Origin: Paenibacillus_E violae
GTDB lineage: Bacteria > Bacillota > Bacilli > Paenibacillales > NBRC-103111
Reading direction: 5' to 3'
Length of the DNA stretch: 64,000 bases
Assembly: GCF_032461945.1 (NCBI RefSeq)
Contig: NZ_JAWCUD010000008.1
Span: 124,001-188,000, forward strand
Shown: piece after piece, positions 1 through 7,774 of the stretch
Numbering within the stretch: the first letter of the stretch is position 1
How the letters are laid out: each line of letters starts with the position of its first letter
Notes under the pieces: generated by a model
What the model was told of the DNA's origin: nothing
The model's database searches: none
What the model saw: only the letters and a program-made list of their open reading frames with translations
Translations under genes and position numbers: made by a program

Positions 1-2
1 AA

Positions 3-1085
3 GCGGCGGAAATCGGGCGCGAGGTATTTGGCGGCCGGTACATCCCGCTGCTTGTCGGCGTTCCGTATCTGGGCCGGTATACGCTGTTCGGCAACCATTT
101 TGCAGCTGGCGGCGCAGAAGGAACTGTGCATCGCTTGGATCGCCACCCAACGATGTCCAAGCATCCGGTTACGCCCATGGCGGAGTCCGATCTTCGCAAG
201 CATTTGGCGCAGCAGACAGCGCTGAAAACGGCTTTGCTGGATATTAAGGCGCTAGACGGCTCGTCTGCGGATGTGCGAAAGCGCTTGGAGACGGTTATCC
301 GCCAAGAGCAGCCGGATCTGCTGCTATTTGACGTATTGGATGAGCGGCGCTTGGAAGCGGCTGGGAGAATGATTTGGGAAGAGGCAGAGGAGCATGACGG
401 ACTGTTCGTCATCGGTTCTTCCGGTGTCGAATACGCGCTCGGAGCCGTTTGGCGAAAAGATGCGGGGAATTTGGATACCGCAGTGGACAGCAATAGGATA
501 CGAGCTGAGGTCTCAGAAGCTGCGCCCTTGTTAGTCATTTCAGGCAGCTGTTCGCCTGTAACCGAGGGTCAGATTGGGCATGCGCTGCAAGCCGGTTTCG
601 CAGGCATTCGCGTTCCGATGGAAGATCTGCTTAGTTCAGAAACGCGGGAAGCGGCAAAGATTGCCTTGCAGCAAGAAGCGCAGCAATGGCTGGCGGGCGG
701 CAGGAGCGTCATTGTCTACTCGGCCACGGGGCCAACCGATGAAAGCATTGGACGCATGCGAGAGGTACTGTCCGCCCGGGGGATCAGATCGGAAGACAGC
801 AGCCGTCTGCTTGGCCATGCGCTTGGAGAGCTGACCAGAGAGCTCGTTCGTCAGCTTGGTATTTCGCGTGTTTTGATAGCGGGAGGAGACACCTCGGGGT
901 ATGTGACTAGAGAGCTTGGCGTCTACGCGCTAGAGTGCATCTCCGTTCTTGACCCTGGCGGACCGCTATGCCGGGCTTATGCCAATGAGCCATCGTTTGA
1001 CGGTCTGGAGCTCGTGCTCAAGGGCGGCCAAGTTGGCGGCGTGGATTTTTTTGAGCGTGTCGCCGGGTACAGGTATGGGGGCTGA
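3..1085 (+). CDS. four-carbon acid sugar kinase family protein (DUF1537), 5' end cut by window
   Basis: The reading frame is open from the window edge, so the gene starts upstream; the first ATG inside the window is not the start. Residues read just before it (GVPYLGRYTLFGNHFA) are typical of the N-terminal domain of the DUF1537/OtnK family, which phosphorylates four-carbon sugar acids such as erythronate, threonate or 3-oxo-tetronate. The C-terminal nucleotide-binding half is clear: ISGSCSPVTEGQI, then LIAGGDTSGYVTRELG, and a Gly-rich end with LKGGQVGGVDFFERV. About 360 residues are visible of the usual 420-480. Nothing in the window shows the rest of its pathway. A hairpin terminator at 1315-1352 probably ends its transcript. 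Family assignment is firm; substrate is unknown. Confidence 0.88.
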   Translation, partial: AAEIGREVFGGRYIPLLVGVPYLGRYTLFGNHFAAGGAEGTVHRLDRHPTMSKHPVTPMAESDLRKHLAQQTALKTALLDIKALDGSSADVRKRLETVIRQEQPDLLLFDVLDERRLEAAGRMIWEEAEEHDGLFVIGSSGVEYALGAVWRKDAGNLDTAVDSNRIRAEVSEAAPLLVISGSCSPVTEGQIGHALQAGFAGIRVPMEDLLSSETREAAKIALQQEAQQWLAGGRSVIVYSATGPTDESIGRMREVLSARGIRSEDSSRLLGHALGELTRELVRQLGISRVLIAGGDTSGYVTRELGVYALECISVLDPGGPLCRAYANEPSFDGLELVLKGGQVGGVDFFERVAGYRYGG

Positions 1086-1210
1086 TCTCGGTTAGCCAAT
1101 TTCTCGCCAATGAGATGAGAAGGTGCAAAAAGTGCAGCAAAAGTACGCTAAGAAGTGGTTTTTACAAGAAAACCTGCATTTCCTGCATTAAAATTATGGA
1201 TTCAAGCCTG

Positions 1211-1305
1211 AAAAAGGGTTGAACGTTTAAATTTGATGTATGTTTTACATGATTTGAACCAAGATTCGTAAAAAGGGTTAATTTAACTGTATGTTTTACA
1301 TGATT
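1211..1305. repeat. imperfect direct repeat in the gap before ade
   Basis: Two blocks share AAAAAGGGTT (1211-1220 and 1270-1279) followed by an identical 18-mer, TGTATGTTTTACATGATT (1237-1254 and 1288-1305). The distance between the two elements differs (16 versus 8 bases), so this is not a simple tandem duplication. Function unknown. It lies between the kinase stop and that gene's terminator, so it is transcribed with the kinase rather than placed at the ade promoter. Confidence 0.6.
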
Positions 1306-1314
1306 CTAGGAATG

Positions 1315-1352
1315 AAGACTATTTTCTGCAGTGTTGCAGGGATAGTCTTTTT
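1315..1352 (+). terminator. intrinsic terminator of the sugar-acid kinase transcript
   Basis: AAGACTAT (1315-1322) pairs perfectly with ATAGTCTT (1342-1349), with an inner CTGCA/TGCAG stem, and is followed directly by T residues. It lies before the ade promoter, so it should end the upstream transcript. Confidence 0.7.
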
Positions 1353-1366
1353 CTGCTTCCCCGGCT

Positions 1367-1394
1367 TTGGCTTGTCATCTAAATGGGCTATAAT
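1367..1394 (+). promoter_or_regulatory. sigma-A-like promoter of ade
   Basis: A perfect TATAAT (1389-1394) lies 32 bases before the chosen ade start. The best -35 is TTGGCT (1367-1372) with a 16-bp spacer. No riboswitch-like structure fits in the short leader. Confidence 0.55.
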
Positions 1395-1426
1395 AGGAGT
1401 TGAAATTTATAATAGGGAGAACTAAC

Positions 1427-3220
1427 ATGACTCAATATAAAAGAAATAAACTGGTTGAAGTGAGCGGGAAGTTGGCTAAAGTCGCCATGGGCAGCGCTTA
1501 TGCGGATGTTGTCATTAAAAACGGCACACTGGTCAATGTGTATTCAGGGGAACTACTCGCCCATATGGATGTCGCTGTGGCCGAGGGACGTGTGGCGTTT
1601 GTCGGGAATGCGGACCACACGATTGGCGATCGAACAGTTGTTATTGACGCTGCTGGGAAATATATAGCTCCAGGATTCCTGGACGGTCATATGCATGTTG
1701 AAAGCACGATGCTTTCGGTTACGGAGTTTGCCAAAGCGGCTCTACCCAAAGGAACAACGGGAATCTTCATGGACCCTCATGAGATTGCCAATGTGTTCGG
1801 GTCCGAAGGAGTAAAGCTGATGCATGAAGAGGGCCAGCAGATGCCGCTCAAAGTGTTCACGACCTTCCCGTCTTGCGTGCCTGCGACGACAGACTTGGAA
1901 GATGCCGGTGCCAGCTTGGAAGTGAAAGATATTGAAGAGGGACTGCAATGGGACAATGTGGTCGGGCTTGGTGAAGTGATGAACTTCCCTGGTGTCGTCT
2001 ACGGGGATCCGAAAATGTTCGGAGAAATTGAAGCGACGATTAACAGCGGCAAAGCTGTCACTGGGCATTTTCCAAGCGAAGATGACCGTATGCTGCAAGC
2101 TTACATCGCGTCCGGCGTGACCTCCGATCACGAAACAGTTACACGCGAGCAAGGACTGCACAAAGTCCGCATGGGCATGCATTTGATGATTCGCGAAGGC
2201 TCCGCGTGGCATGATGTCAAAGAGGTTATCAAGATCGTTACCGAAGATAAAGTGAACACATCTAACATCTCCCTCGTCACGGATGACGTCAGTCCGCAAA
2301 CATTGGTGGAAAAAGGACATCTCAATCATGTGGTGCGCCGTGCGATTGAAGAGGGTGTCGATCCCGTTACCGCGATTCAAATGGTGACCATTAATGTGGC
2401 GCGCTATTTTAACCTGGAGAAAGATCTAGGCAGCATTACGGCAGGTAAATGCGCAGACATTTTATTGCTTGATGATTTGCAAAAAGTTGAGCCTGTAACT
2501 GTCATTACGGATGGAAAAGTCATCTTTGACCAAGGCAAGATTGTTGCGGATTTCCCTACTTACGTGTATCCGGCGCATATTCGCAGCTCCATGAATGTGA
2601 AGCGGGAGCTGACGGCGCAGGACTTTCAGCTTGCAAGCCGCGGCAACGATGAGAAAACAAGCGTCAATGTCATTCAGGTGATTGAAAATAGTGCAAGAAC
2701 AGCGAAAATGACAGCCACGCTAAATGTCGAGCAAGGGATTATTCAACCGGATATCCAGCAGGACGTTGTCCGTCTTGCTTGTATTGAGCGGCATCGCGGC
2801 ACTGGCGAAATTTCGCTTGGGTTCACGAGCGGATTTCAATTGAAATCCGGCGCTGTAGCGTCTACCGTTGCGCATGACAGCCATAATTTGATTGTTATGG
2901 GGATTAACGAGCAAGATATGGCTCTCGCTGCTAATGAGCTGGTCAAATTGGGAGGCGGCACCATCGTCGTAGAGAACGGCCGCGTGTTGGCTCAAGTGCC
3001 GTTAACGATAGCAGGCCTTATGTCCGATAAATCTTTGCTAGAAGTCGTTGACGAAGTTGCCCAGCTTGAAAGAGCATGGAAACAAATTGGCTGTCCGTTA
3101 AACGCACCGTTTATGACTTTTTCATTGATCGCACTGCCTGTTATCCCTGAGATTCGGATTTCAAACCGTGGAATAGTCGATGTAACCCAGTTTAAGCTCA
3201 TTGACGTCGAAGTGATTTAG
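1427..3220 (+). CDS. ade: adenine deaminase
   Basis: About 597 residues, the usual size for AdeC-type adenine deaminase, which converts adenine to hypoxanthine plus ammonia in purine salvage. Amidohydrolase metal-site motifs are visible: PGFLDGHMHVEST near residue 90, then MDPHEIANVFG and GLGEVMNFPGVV. The C-terminal adenine-deaminase domain is present and ends with PEIRISNRGIVDV. I start at ATG 1427 because AGGGAGA lies 6-7 bases before it; a TTG at 1400 is in frame but directly abuts its AGGAG, leaving no spacing. It is monocistronic, with its own promoter (TATAAT at 1389) and a strong terminator at 3227. Confidence 0.95.
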   Translation: MTQYKRNKLVEVSGKLAKVAMGSAYADVVIKNGTLVNVYSGELLAHMDVAVAEGRVAFVGNADHTIGDRTVVIDAAGKYIAPGFLDGHMHVESTMLSVTEFAKAALPKGTTGIFMDPHEIANVFGSEGVKLMHEEGQQMPLKVFTTFPSCVPATTDLEDAGASLEVKDIEEGLQWDNVVGLGEVMNFPGVVYGDPKMFGEIEATINSGKAVTGHFPSEDDRMLQAYIASGVTSDHETVTREQGLHKVRMGMHLMIREGSAWHDVKEVIKIVTEDKVNTSNISLVTDDVSPQTLVEKGHLNHVVRRAIEEGVDPVTAIQMVTINVARYFNLEKDLGSITAGKCADILLLDDLQKVEPVTVITDGKVIFDQGKIVADFPTYVYPAHIRSSMNVKRELTAQDFQLASRGNDEKTSVNVIQVIENSARTAKMTATLNVEQGIIQPDIQQDVVRLACIERHRGTGEISLGFTSGFQLKSGAVASTVAHDSHNLIVMGINEQDMALAANELVKLGGGTIVVENGRVLAQVPLTIAGLMSDKSLLEVVDEVAQLERAWKQIGCPLNAPFMTFSLIALPVIPEIRISNRGIVDVTQFKLIDVEVI

Positions 3221-3226
3221 GTTATT

Positions 3227-3253
3227 AAAAGGTGCCCCTTCGGGTGCCTTTTT
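3227..3253 (+). terminator. intrinsic terminator of ade
   Basis: AAAAGGTGCCC and GGGTGCCTTTTT pair around a CTTC-type loop, with two G-U wobbles, and end in a T run. It starts seven bases after the ade stop codon. Confidence 0.85.
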
Positions 3254-3265
3254 ATATCTGGGGGA

Positions 3266-3445
3266 GGGAACTACAGGCCGCTAATTCCCAGAAAAGGAGC
3301 AATTCCCACGTATAGGGGGAACTACGGTCCACTATTTTGCCGTTTTCACCCGGAAAACCCTGCCATGAAGGCTGAATAAGGCCCTGTAGTTCCGCTCGGA
3401 GAGGAATTAGCTCGTTTTCCTCACAATAGTGGCCTCCAGTTCTCC
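3266..3445. repeat. cluster of four related ~22-bp intergenic repeats, two in each orientation
   Basis: Copies 1 (3266-3288, GGGAACTACAGGCCGCTAAT) and 2 (3315-3339, GGGGGAACTACGGTCCACTA) read forward. Copies 3 (3374-3393) and 4 (3422-3445) read on the minus strand as GGAACTACAGGGCCTTATTC and GGAGAACTGGAGGCCACTAT. The core is GGAACTACaGgcCnctAtt. The arrangement can fold into a long cruciform or RNA stem and resembles non-coding dispersed repeat units of bacterial intergenic regions. No ORF is carried. Confidence 0.7.
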
Positions 3446-3479
3446 TAGCGGTGTTCTTGTTTGGTTTTGAAAATTAGCA

Positions 3480-3525
3480 GAAGACCGTCAGGGCTCAGGG
3501 CCTTGGCGGTCTTCGTGTGTTTTTT
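3480..3525. terminator. hairpin downstream of the 50-aa minus-strand gene, possibly bidirectional
   Basis: GAAGACCGTC (3480-3489) pairs with GGCGGTCTTC (3505-3514) with one wobble. On the plus strand it is followed by GTGTGTTTTTT; on the minus strand the following TGCTAATTTTC is weaker. It sits just beyond the stop of the small minus-strand CDS. Confidence 0.55.
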
Positions 3526-3676
3526 AGCGTAAATAAGGAAAATACGGAATAGGGATGGGCGCACTGTTCACATTTGCAGGTTTAATCACGATGTCCGTGG
3601 GAACGGTTTTCCCGGGTGGCAATTGAATGATACCGCTTCCATCATAATACACAGGTTTATTCGATTCTGCCGCCAT
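3524..3676 (-). CDS. 50-residue proline-rich hypothetical protein
   Basis: A short ORF with a strong ribosome binding site: GGAGGAAACAGGA directly precedes its ATG at 3676. The product begins MAAESNKPVYYDGSGIIQLP and ends with a Pro-rich, aromatic tail (PIPIPYFPYLR). It has no Cys, no signal peptide and no membrane segment. A CATACATTA box at 3726-3734, about 8 bases before the expected transcript start, resembles the -10 element of mother-cell sigma factors (sigma-E/K), but no convincing -35 was found. A hairpin follows the stop. I do not recognise the family; a small spore-surface protein is one possibility and is only an inference. Confidence 0.6.
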   Translation of the reverse strand: MAAESNKPVYYDGSGIIQLPPGKTVPTDIVIKPANVNSAPIPIPYFPYLR

Positions 3677-3776
3677 TCCTGTTTCCTCCTACAAAGGGGA
3701 TTTTTTTGGACTACTGCCGATACATTAATGTATGACGGTAAAAGGAATTAAACAACGTGTTTCTTCCAGAAATTGT

Positions 3777-3855
3777 TTGACAAAAGATAGGGCGCCGAGT
3801 TACGATAAAATGGAATGAGTAATAGTTAGTAAATTATTTTTAATAAGTTATTACT
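3777..3855 (+). promoter_or_regulatory. promoter of the YceI gene with a dyad in the leader
   Basis: TTGACA (3777-3782), an 18-bp spacer and TACGAT (3801-3806) form a good sigma-A promoter. Just after the expected start, AGTAATA (3818-3824) and TATTACT (3849-3855) form an inverted repeat with an AT-rich centre. It could be an operator or an RNA stem ahead of the AGGAGG site. Confidence 0.55.
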
Positions 3856-3872
3856 TAGGAGGCGTAACTTTT

Positions 3873-4406
3873 ATGGCAAAGTCAAAATGGGCAGTAGATG
3901 CAAGTCACAGCAGTATTGACTTCTCCGTTAGGCACATGATGATTGCTAAGGTTAAAGGCACATTCCACTCGTTCGAAGCTCAGATTGAAGCGGATGCGAC
4001 AGATCTCTCGTCGGCCGATATTCACTTTCAGGTGGATATAAGCAGTATTGATACCCGGAATACGGATCGAGACGCACATTTGCGTTCAGCCGATTTTTTT
4101 GATAGCGAGAAACACCCTACAATGACATTTCAGTCCACTCAAGTCACAAAAACCGGAGACGGGGAATACGCGTTAACTGGCGATTTGACGATACGCGGCG
4201 TTACGAGGCCCGAGACGTTTGAAGTAACATTTGAAGGTACCGGCAAAGATCCCTGGGGGAATGAGAAAGCGGGTTTCAGTGCAGTGGGAAGCATCAAACG
4301 TGCTGATTTCGGCCTAACCTATAATGCCGCATTGGAAACAGGCGGAGTCTTAATTGGCGACGAGGTTAAAATATCAATTGAAATTGAGGCTGTTGGGCAG
4401 CCTTAA
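3873..4406 (+). CDS. YceI family lipid-binding-fold protein
   Basis: 177 residues, a typical YceI length. The N-terminal WAVDASHSSIDFSVRHMMI, central LRSADFFDSEKHPTMTF and C-terminal GDEVKISIEIEA match the family, an eight-stranded lipocalin-like barrel that binds polyisoprenoid-type lipids in known members. There is no signal peptide, so this copy should be cytoplasmic, as is common in Firmicutes. The start follows AGGAGGCGTAACTTTT. It stands alone, between its own promoter and a terminator shared with the convergent kinase gene. Biological role not established; stress-related regulation is often reported for the family. Confidence 0.9.
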   Translation: MAKSKWAVDASHSSIDFSVRHMMIAKVKGTFHSFEAQIEADATDLSSADIHFQVDISSIDTRNTDRDAHLRSADFFDSEKHPTMTFQSTQVTKTGDGEYALTGDLTIRGVTRPETFEVTFEGTGKDPWGNEKAGFSAVGSIKRADFGLTYNAALETGGVLIGDEVKISIEIEAVGQP

Positions 4407-4412
4407 TAAGAT

Positions 4413-4449
4413 AAAAAGCAGGTCGGGAAACTTCCCGATCTGCTTTTTT
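4413..4449. terminator. bidirectional terminator between yceI and the histidine kinase
   Basis: AAAAAGCAGGTCGGGAA and TTCCCGATCTGCTTTTTT form a long stem with an A run on one side and a T run on the other, so it can serve both convergent genes. Confidence 0.85.
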
Positions 4450-4471
4450 GTGTGGAAGAAAGGAGCCGCAG

Positions 4472-6046
4472 CTAAACTTCAACCGTCGGCAGCTTAAAGC
4501 TGAAGATGGAGCCCAGGCCAATGGCGCTTTTCACTTCCAGCGAGCCGCCGTGGTCAACGGCGATCTTTTGGCAAATGGAGAGGCCCAGACCTGTCCCGTT
4601 TTCTTTGGTGGTATAGAAAGGATTGAAGATTTGCTCCATTTCGCTTTCGGACATGCCTTCGCCGGAATCTTCGATTTCAATGATCGCGAGTTCATTTTCC
4701 TGTTTTATGCGCACGTGAACATCGCCGGGATGCTTCATCGCTTCGAATGCATTTTGGATCAGATTCAGCAGGACTTGTACAATTTTATCCCGATCGATGA
4801 AGATATAAAGAGCCTCTTTCGTATCCTCAAAAATAATGGTGTGTCCGCGATAAAGCGCATCCGATTCCGCTAAGGATAGAACCCGATCCAGGCACTCCGT
4901 GATGGACTCCGGCTTCATGTTACTGATATGCGGTTTGGAAAATTGCAGGAATTCCGCGGTCAGCTCATTCATTCTTCGAATTTCGCTCATAATTAATTCA
5001 TGCCATGGCTGAATATTGTATTGGCTTTTGGTCGCGATTTGCATGAAGCCTTTGATCGTTGTCAGCGGGTTTCGAATTTCATGCGCCATCCCTGCCGCCA
5101 ATTCGCCGATCATCTTCATTTTCTCGGAGCGGAATAAATGCTCTTCTCGTTTGAGCCATATTTCCCGTTTACTTTTGAACAAACGCTCCTCGGCCAAAGA
5201 GATAAGTTCTTCCTTCGTTGCAGCCTCAAGAGGGTGCTCAGCAAAGCTGTAAGTCACTTGAAAGCCTAATATATTGGAATTCAAGGATTCGCTAATATTA
5301 GAAATAAGGTTCTCTTTTGCTGGTAAAATAATAGCAAACCTGTCTCCCGCGTAACGGGATATCGCATAGGAATCATAGAAAATGCTGCCCAGCAACAGCG
5401 CAATCTGGTTCAAGGTTTCATTTCCGTTATGGATATTCTCGTAATTGACCGATTTGAAATCCTGAAAGTCCAACAACACTAAAACAAAGCTGAAGCGCTT
5501 AACCATTAAGTTTTCAACGGTGGTTACGTAGCCTTCATAATTCAATAGCCCTGTCAGCGGGTCATGTGTCGTGAGATAATCATTTTCTTCGCGTAAACGT
5601 TTCTTCTCCGACTCTGATTTAATCACATATTGCACAAGCAGCACGAACATAACGGCGCTTGCAATATCGTAGATCGAAACCAAGAGATTGTAAGTGGTAA
5701 AAGGCACATAGGATAAACGTATGCACGTATATAAACCGATGTACATGAGCGTTTTCTGCATGGTGTAGGTATACTTCTGCCCATTTTGTATCGAAAAGCC
5801 GATCAGCATATAATACAGCAGCAAGCACCAATTCAGATGACTGGACCAATGAAACAGGGCGAGGAAGATGAACTGAATGTTGGGTAAAAAAGGGAGCTTT
5901 CGCTCGAGGGCGATGCTGAGGTAAAAAGCGCAGCCTAATAGGATGACTGCTGTGGTATTGGGTGCATTCCCCATTGCTATGGATGATACCATGGTCAAGC
6001 AACAAATAAAGGGGATACCTATATGTTTGATTATCTTGATGACCAA
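4472..6046 (-). CDS. membrane sensor histidine kinase with a degenerate GGDEF domain
   Basis: Residues about 1-140 hold five or so hydrophobic membrane segments. Then comes a GGDEF-like domain (about 150-290, starting TTHDPLTGLLNYEGY) in which the signature GG(D/E)EF reads AGDRF (about residues 233-237), so cyclase activity is unlikely. Next are a HisKA domain with phospho-acceptor His in GMAHEIRNPLTT (about H322) and a HATPase with NLIQNAFEA, DSGEGM and GTGLGLSI. I chose TTG 6046 because CGGGAG lies 9 bases ahead; the longer TTG at 6082 has no good site, and a TATAAT on the minus strand (6098-6103) would place the transcript start only about 10 bases before it. No response regulator is adjacent, so it is an orphan kinase, possibly feeding a sporulation-type phosphorelay (inference). 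Confidence 0.88.
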   Translation of the reverse strand: MVIKIIKHIGIPFICCLTMVSSIAMGNAPNTTAVILLGCAFYLSIALERKLPFLPNIQFIFLALFHWSSHLNWCLLLYYMLIGFSIQNGQKYTYTMQKTLMYIGLYTCIRLSYVPFTTYNLLVSIYDIASAVMFVLLVQYVIKSESEKKRLREENDYLTTHDPLTGLLNYEGYVTTVENLMVKRFSFVLVLLDFQDFKSVNYENIHNGNETLNQIALLLGSIFYDSYAISRYAGDRFAIILPAKENLISNISESLNSNILGFQVTYSFAEHPLEAATKEELISLAEERLFKSKREIWLKREEHLFRSEKMKMIGELAAGMAHEIRNPLTTIKGFMQIATKSQYNIQPWHELIMSEIRRMNELTAEFLQFSKPHISNMKPESITECLDRVLSLAESDALYRGHTIIFEDTKEALYIFIDRDKIVQVLLNLIQNAFEAMKHPGDVHVRIKQENELAIIEIEDSGEGMSESEMEQIFNPFYTTKENGTGLGLSICQKIAVDHGGSLEVKSAIGLGSIFSFKLPTVEV

Positions 6047-6220
6047 CGGATAACACTCCCGACTCTTGTATAGAATTGGCAATCTTCATATTGTTAGATT
6101 ATAAACGAAGTTGGATTCAATATATGTCGGTTTATGTCACGGATTTCGTTAATTTTTGATGATTTTTTTTAGCATTATTTAAGTGTTTGAGAGAAGGATG
6201 TCGATTTAACGACACCCCTG

Positions 6221-7774
6221 TTACCGATGATTCCGATACTCCTTAGGAGACATTTGAAATTGCTGCTTAAATACGTTGGTAAAATAGTTCGGCTCGTCGA
6301 AACCAATGGCACATGCGATTTCGAATATTTTCATATCCGTGTTTCGCAGCAGCAGGGCTGCTTTATCCATGCGCAGACGGGTCACGAAGCGGGTGAAGCT
6401 TTCCCCGGTTGCCTTTTTAAACAGTACGCTAAAATAGCTGGAGTTGAGGTGAAGATGAGCGGCTACATCCGTTAGGCGGCACTCTTCGTTGTAGTGCTCC
6501 TCGATGTACTTTGTAGCTTTCTCAATGACGTTGTCGCTCTTGGACGCTTGCCAGTTATTGAACAGAAGCAGGAAGTTGTTCACCTGTGCGTCTGCCCAGC
6601 GAAGGACTTCCTCCGTCGTCCAATGTGCTTGCGGCATATCGGTCGGTATTCTTGCCGTCGCTTCATGGCCGTCAGGATCGAACTGTTTCTGAATGGTTCC
6701 CAGCAAAGCAATCGAGAGCGTGAGCGCCTGAATTTTCATATCTTCAGGCGGTTGATGGGACAGATCGGTAAGCAGCTGATTGAGAAGCTGCTGCAGCGCG
6801 TTTTCCTGTGCGATCAGAATCGCGGACATCAGCTTCATTTCCAGCTCATTGACTTTCGCTTGATTTAAGGAGAGTGTCATGCCTGAGCCTGTACCCGCTT
6901 CTTTATCGATTCGTTGGCTGTCAGAATCCGAAGGGGTCTCACCGCTCTTGAACTGGTCATAGAATTCAGCCAACTGCTTATAAGGGGGAGCTGCACCCAT
7001 AGCTTGAACGTTCACACGGATGTTCAAGTACTCGAGGGAAGCATCCTGCACAGCTTGGATGAAGCTTTCGTCAGGCCCAGGCTGATCGGCGATCACGACG
7101 AAACAATCATGTTCGACCAAGAGGAGCCTGGCAGGAATGCCGGCGCCTTTCAACAGCTCCTCGGCAATATTGGAGAAAGCGAATTGGATGAGGCTGAGGT
7201 CCGCTTTGCCATAGTTTTTGAGGGCTAAGTCTTCGCTGTTCAACTGAAGCAGCCACAGCTCCTTCGTCAGAAGTACCTCATCCATGTTTTTCATGGCTTC
7301 GTAAGAGGATGGCAGATCTAATAAAGCTGCACGCAGCTCCTGATCCTGCTGTAATTTGCGCTGAGCGAGAAGATGCTGCTGCTGCGCGTATTTCTCATAG
7401 TACCGCTCAGAGGCTTTATTCATGACCTGCATGACATCTTGTTCCGTGCAAGGCTTGATAAGCAGATCGAGCGCTCCGAGTCTGACGGCTGCCTGGGCGT
7501 ACTCAAAATTTTTGTAGCCTGTAAGGATGATAACCAGCAGGTCCGGATAATGCTTCCTTAGATGCCCTACAAATTCGATGCCGTCCATAACAGGCATGCG
7601 AATATCCGTAAGCACGAGATCAGGTTTAACCCGATCTACCAACGCCAGCGCATCTTGCCCATTGCTGGCCTCCCCGACAACGTTCCAGCCAATTTGTCCT
7701 TCTTCGAACATTTTGATCAAGCCCTTACGGAAGTTGGGCTGATCTTCCACGATGACCACGTTACCCTTCAGCAT
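6221..7774 (-). CDS. YesN-type response regulator with AraC HTH
   Basis: 517 residues. The N-terminal receiver domain has the acidic pair in VIVEDQPNF, phospho-acceptor D57 in DLVLTDIRMP, and the K in LIKPCTEQD. A long middle region without a clear domain follows, and the C-terminal 100 residues carry a double helix-turn-helix of AraC type (CRLTDVAAHLHLNSSYFSVL; IACAIGFDEPNYFTNVFKQ). It overlaps the end of the upstream kinase gene by 14 bases, indicating translational coupling. An AAAGGAG site precedes its ATG. Pairs like this control the neighbouring LplABC/YtcP-type sugar importers in Paenibacillus and Bacillus. The likely target is the divergent importer promoter. Confidence 0.93.
   Translation of the reverse strand: MLKGNVVIVEDQPNFRKGLIKMFEEGQIGWNVVGEASNGQDALALVDRVKPDLVLTDIRMPVMDGIEFVGHLRKHYPDLLVIILTGYKNFEYAQAAVRLGALDLLIKPCTEQDVMQVMNKASERYYEKYAQQQHLLAQRKLQQDQELRAALLDLPSSYEAMKNMDEVLLTKELWLLQLNSEDLALKNYGKADLSLIQFAFSNIAEELLKGAGIPARLLLVEHDCFVVIADQPGPDESFIQAVQDASLEYLNIRVNVQAMGAAPPYKQLAEFYDQFKSGETPSDSDSQRIDKEAGTGSGMTLSLNQAKVNELEMKLMSAILIAQENALQQLLNQLLTDLSHQPPEDMKIQALTLSIALLGTIQKQFDPDGHEATARIPTDMPQAHWTTEEVLRWADAQVNNFLLLFNNWQASKSDNVIEKATKYIEEHYNEECRLTDVAAHLHLNSSYFSVLFKKATGESFTRFVTRLRMDKAALLLRNTDMKIFEIACAIGFDEPNYFTNVFKQQFQMSPKEYRNHR

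Noticed and set aside
1742..2380. 212-codon minus-strand ORF
   Set aside because: It lies wholly antisense to the conserved adenine deaminase core and has no recognisable protein features.
4448..4873. 141-codon plus-strand ORF after yceI
   Set aside because: It is antisense to the conserved HATPase domain of the histidine kinase and has no ribosome site of its own.
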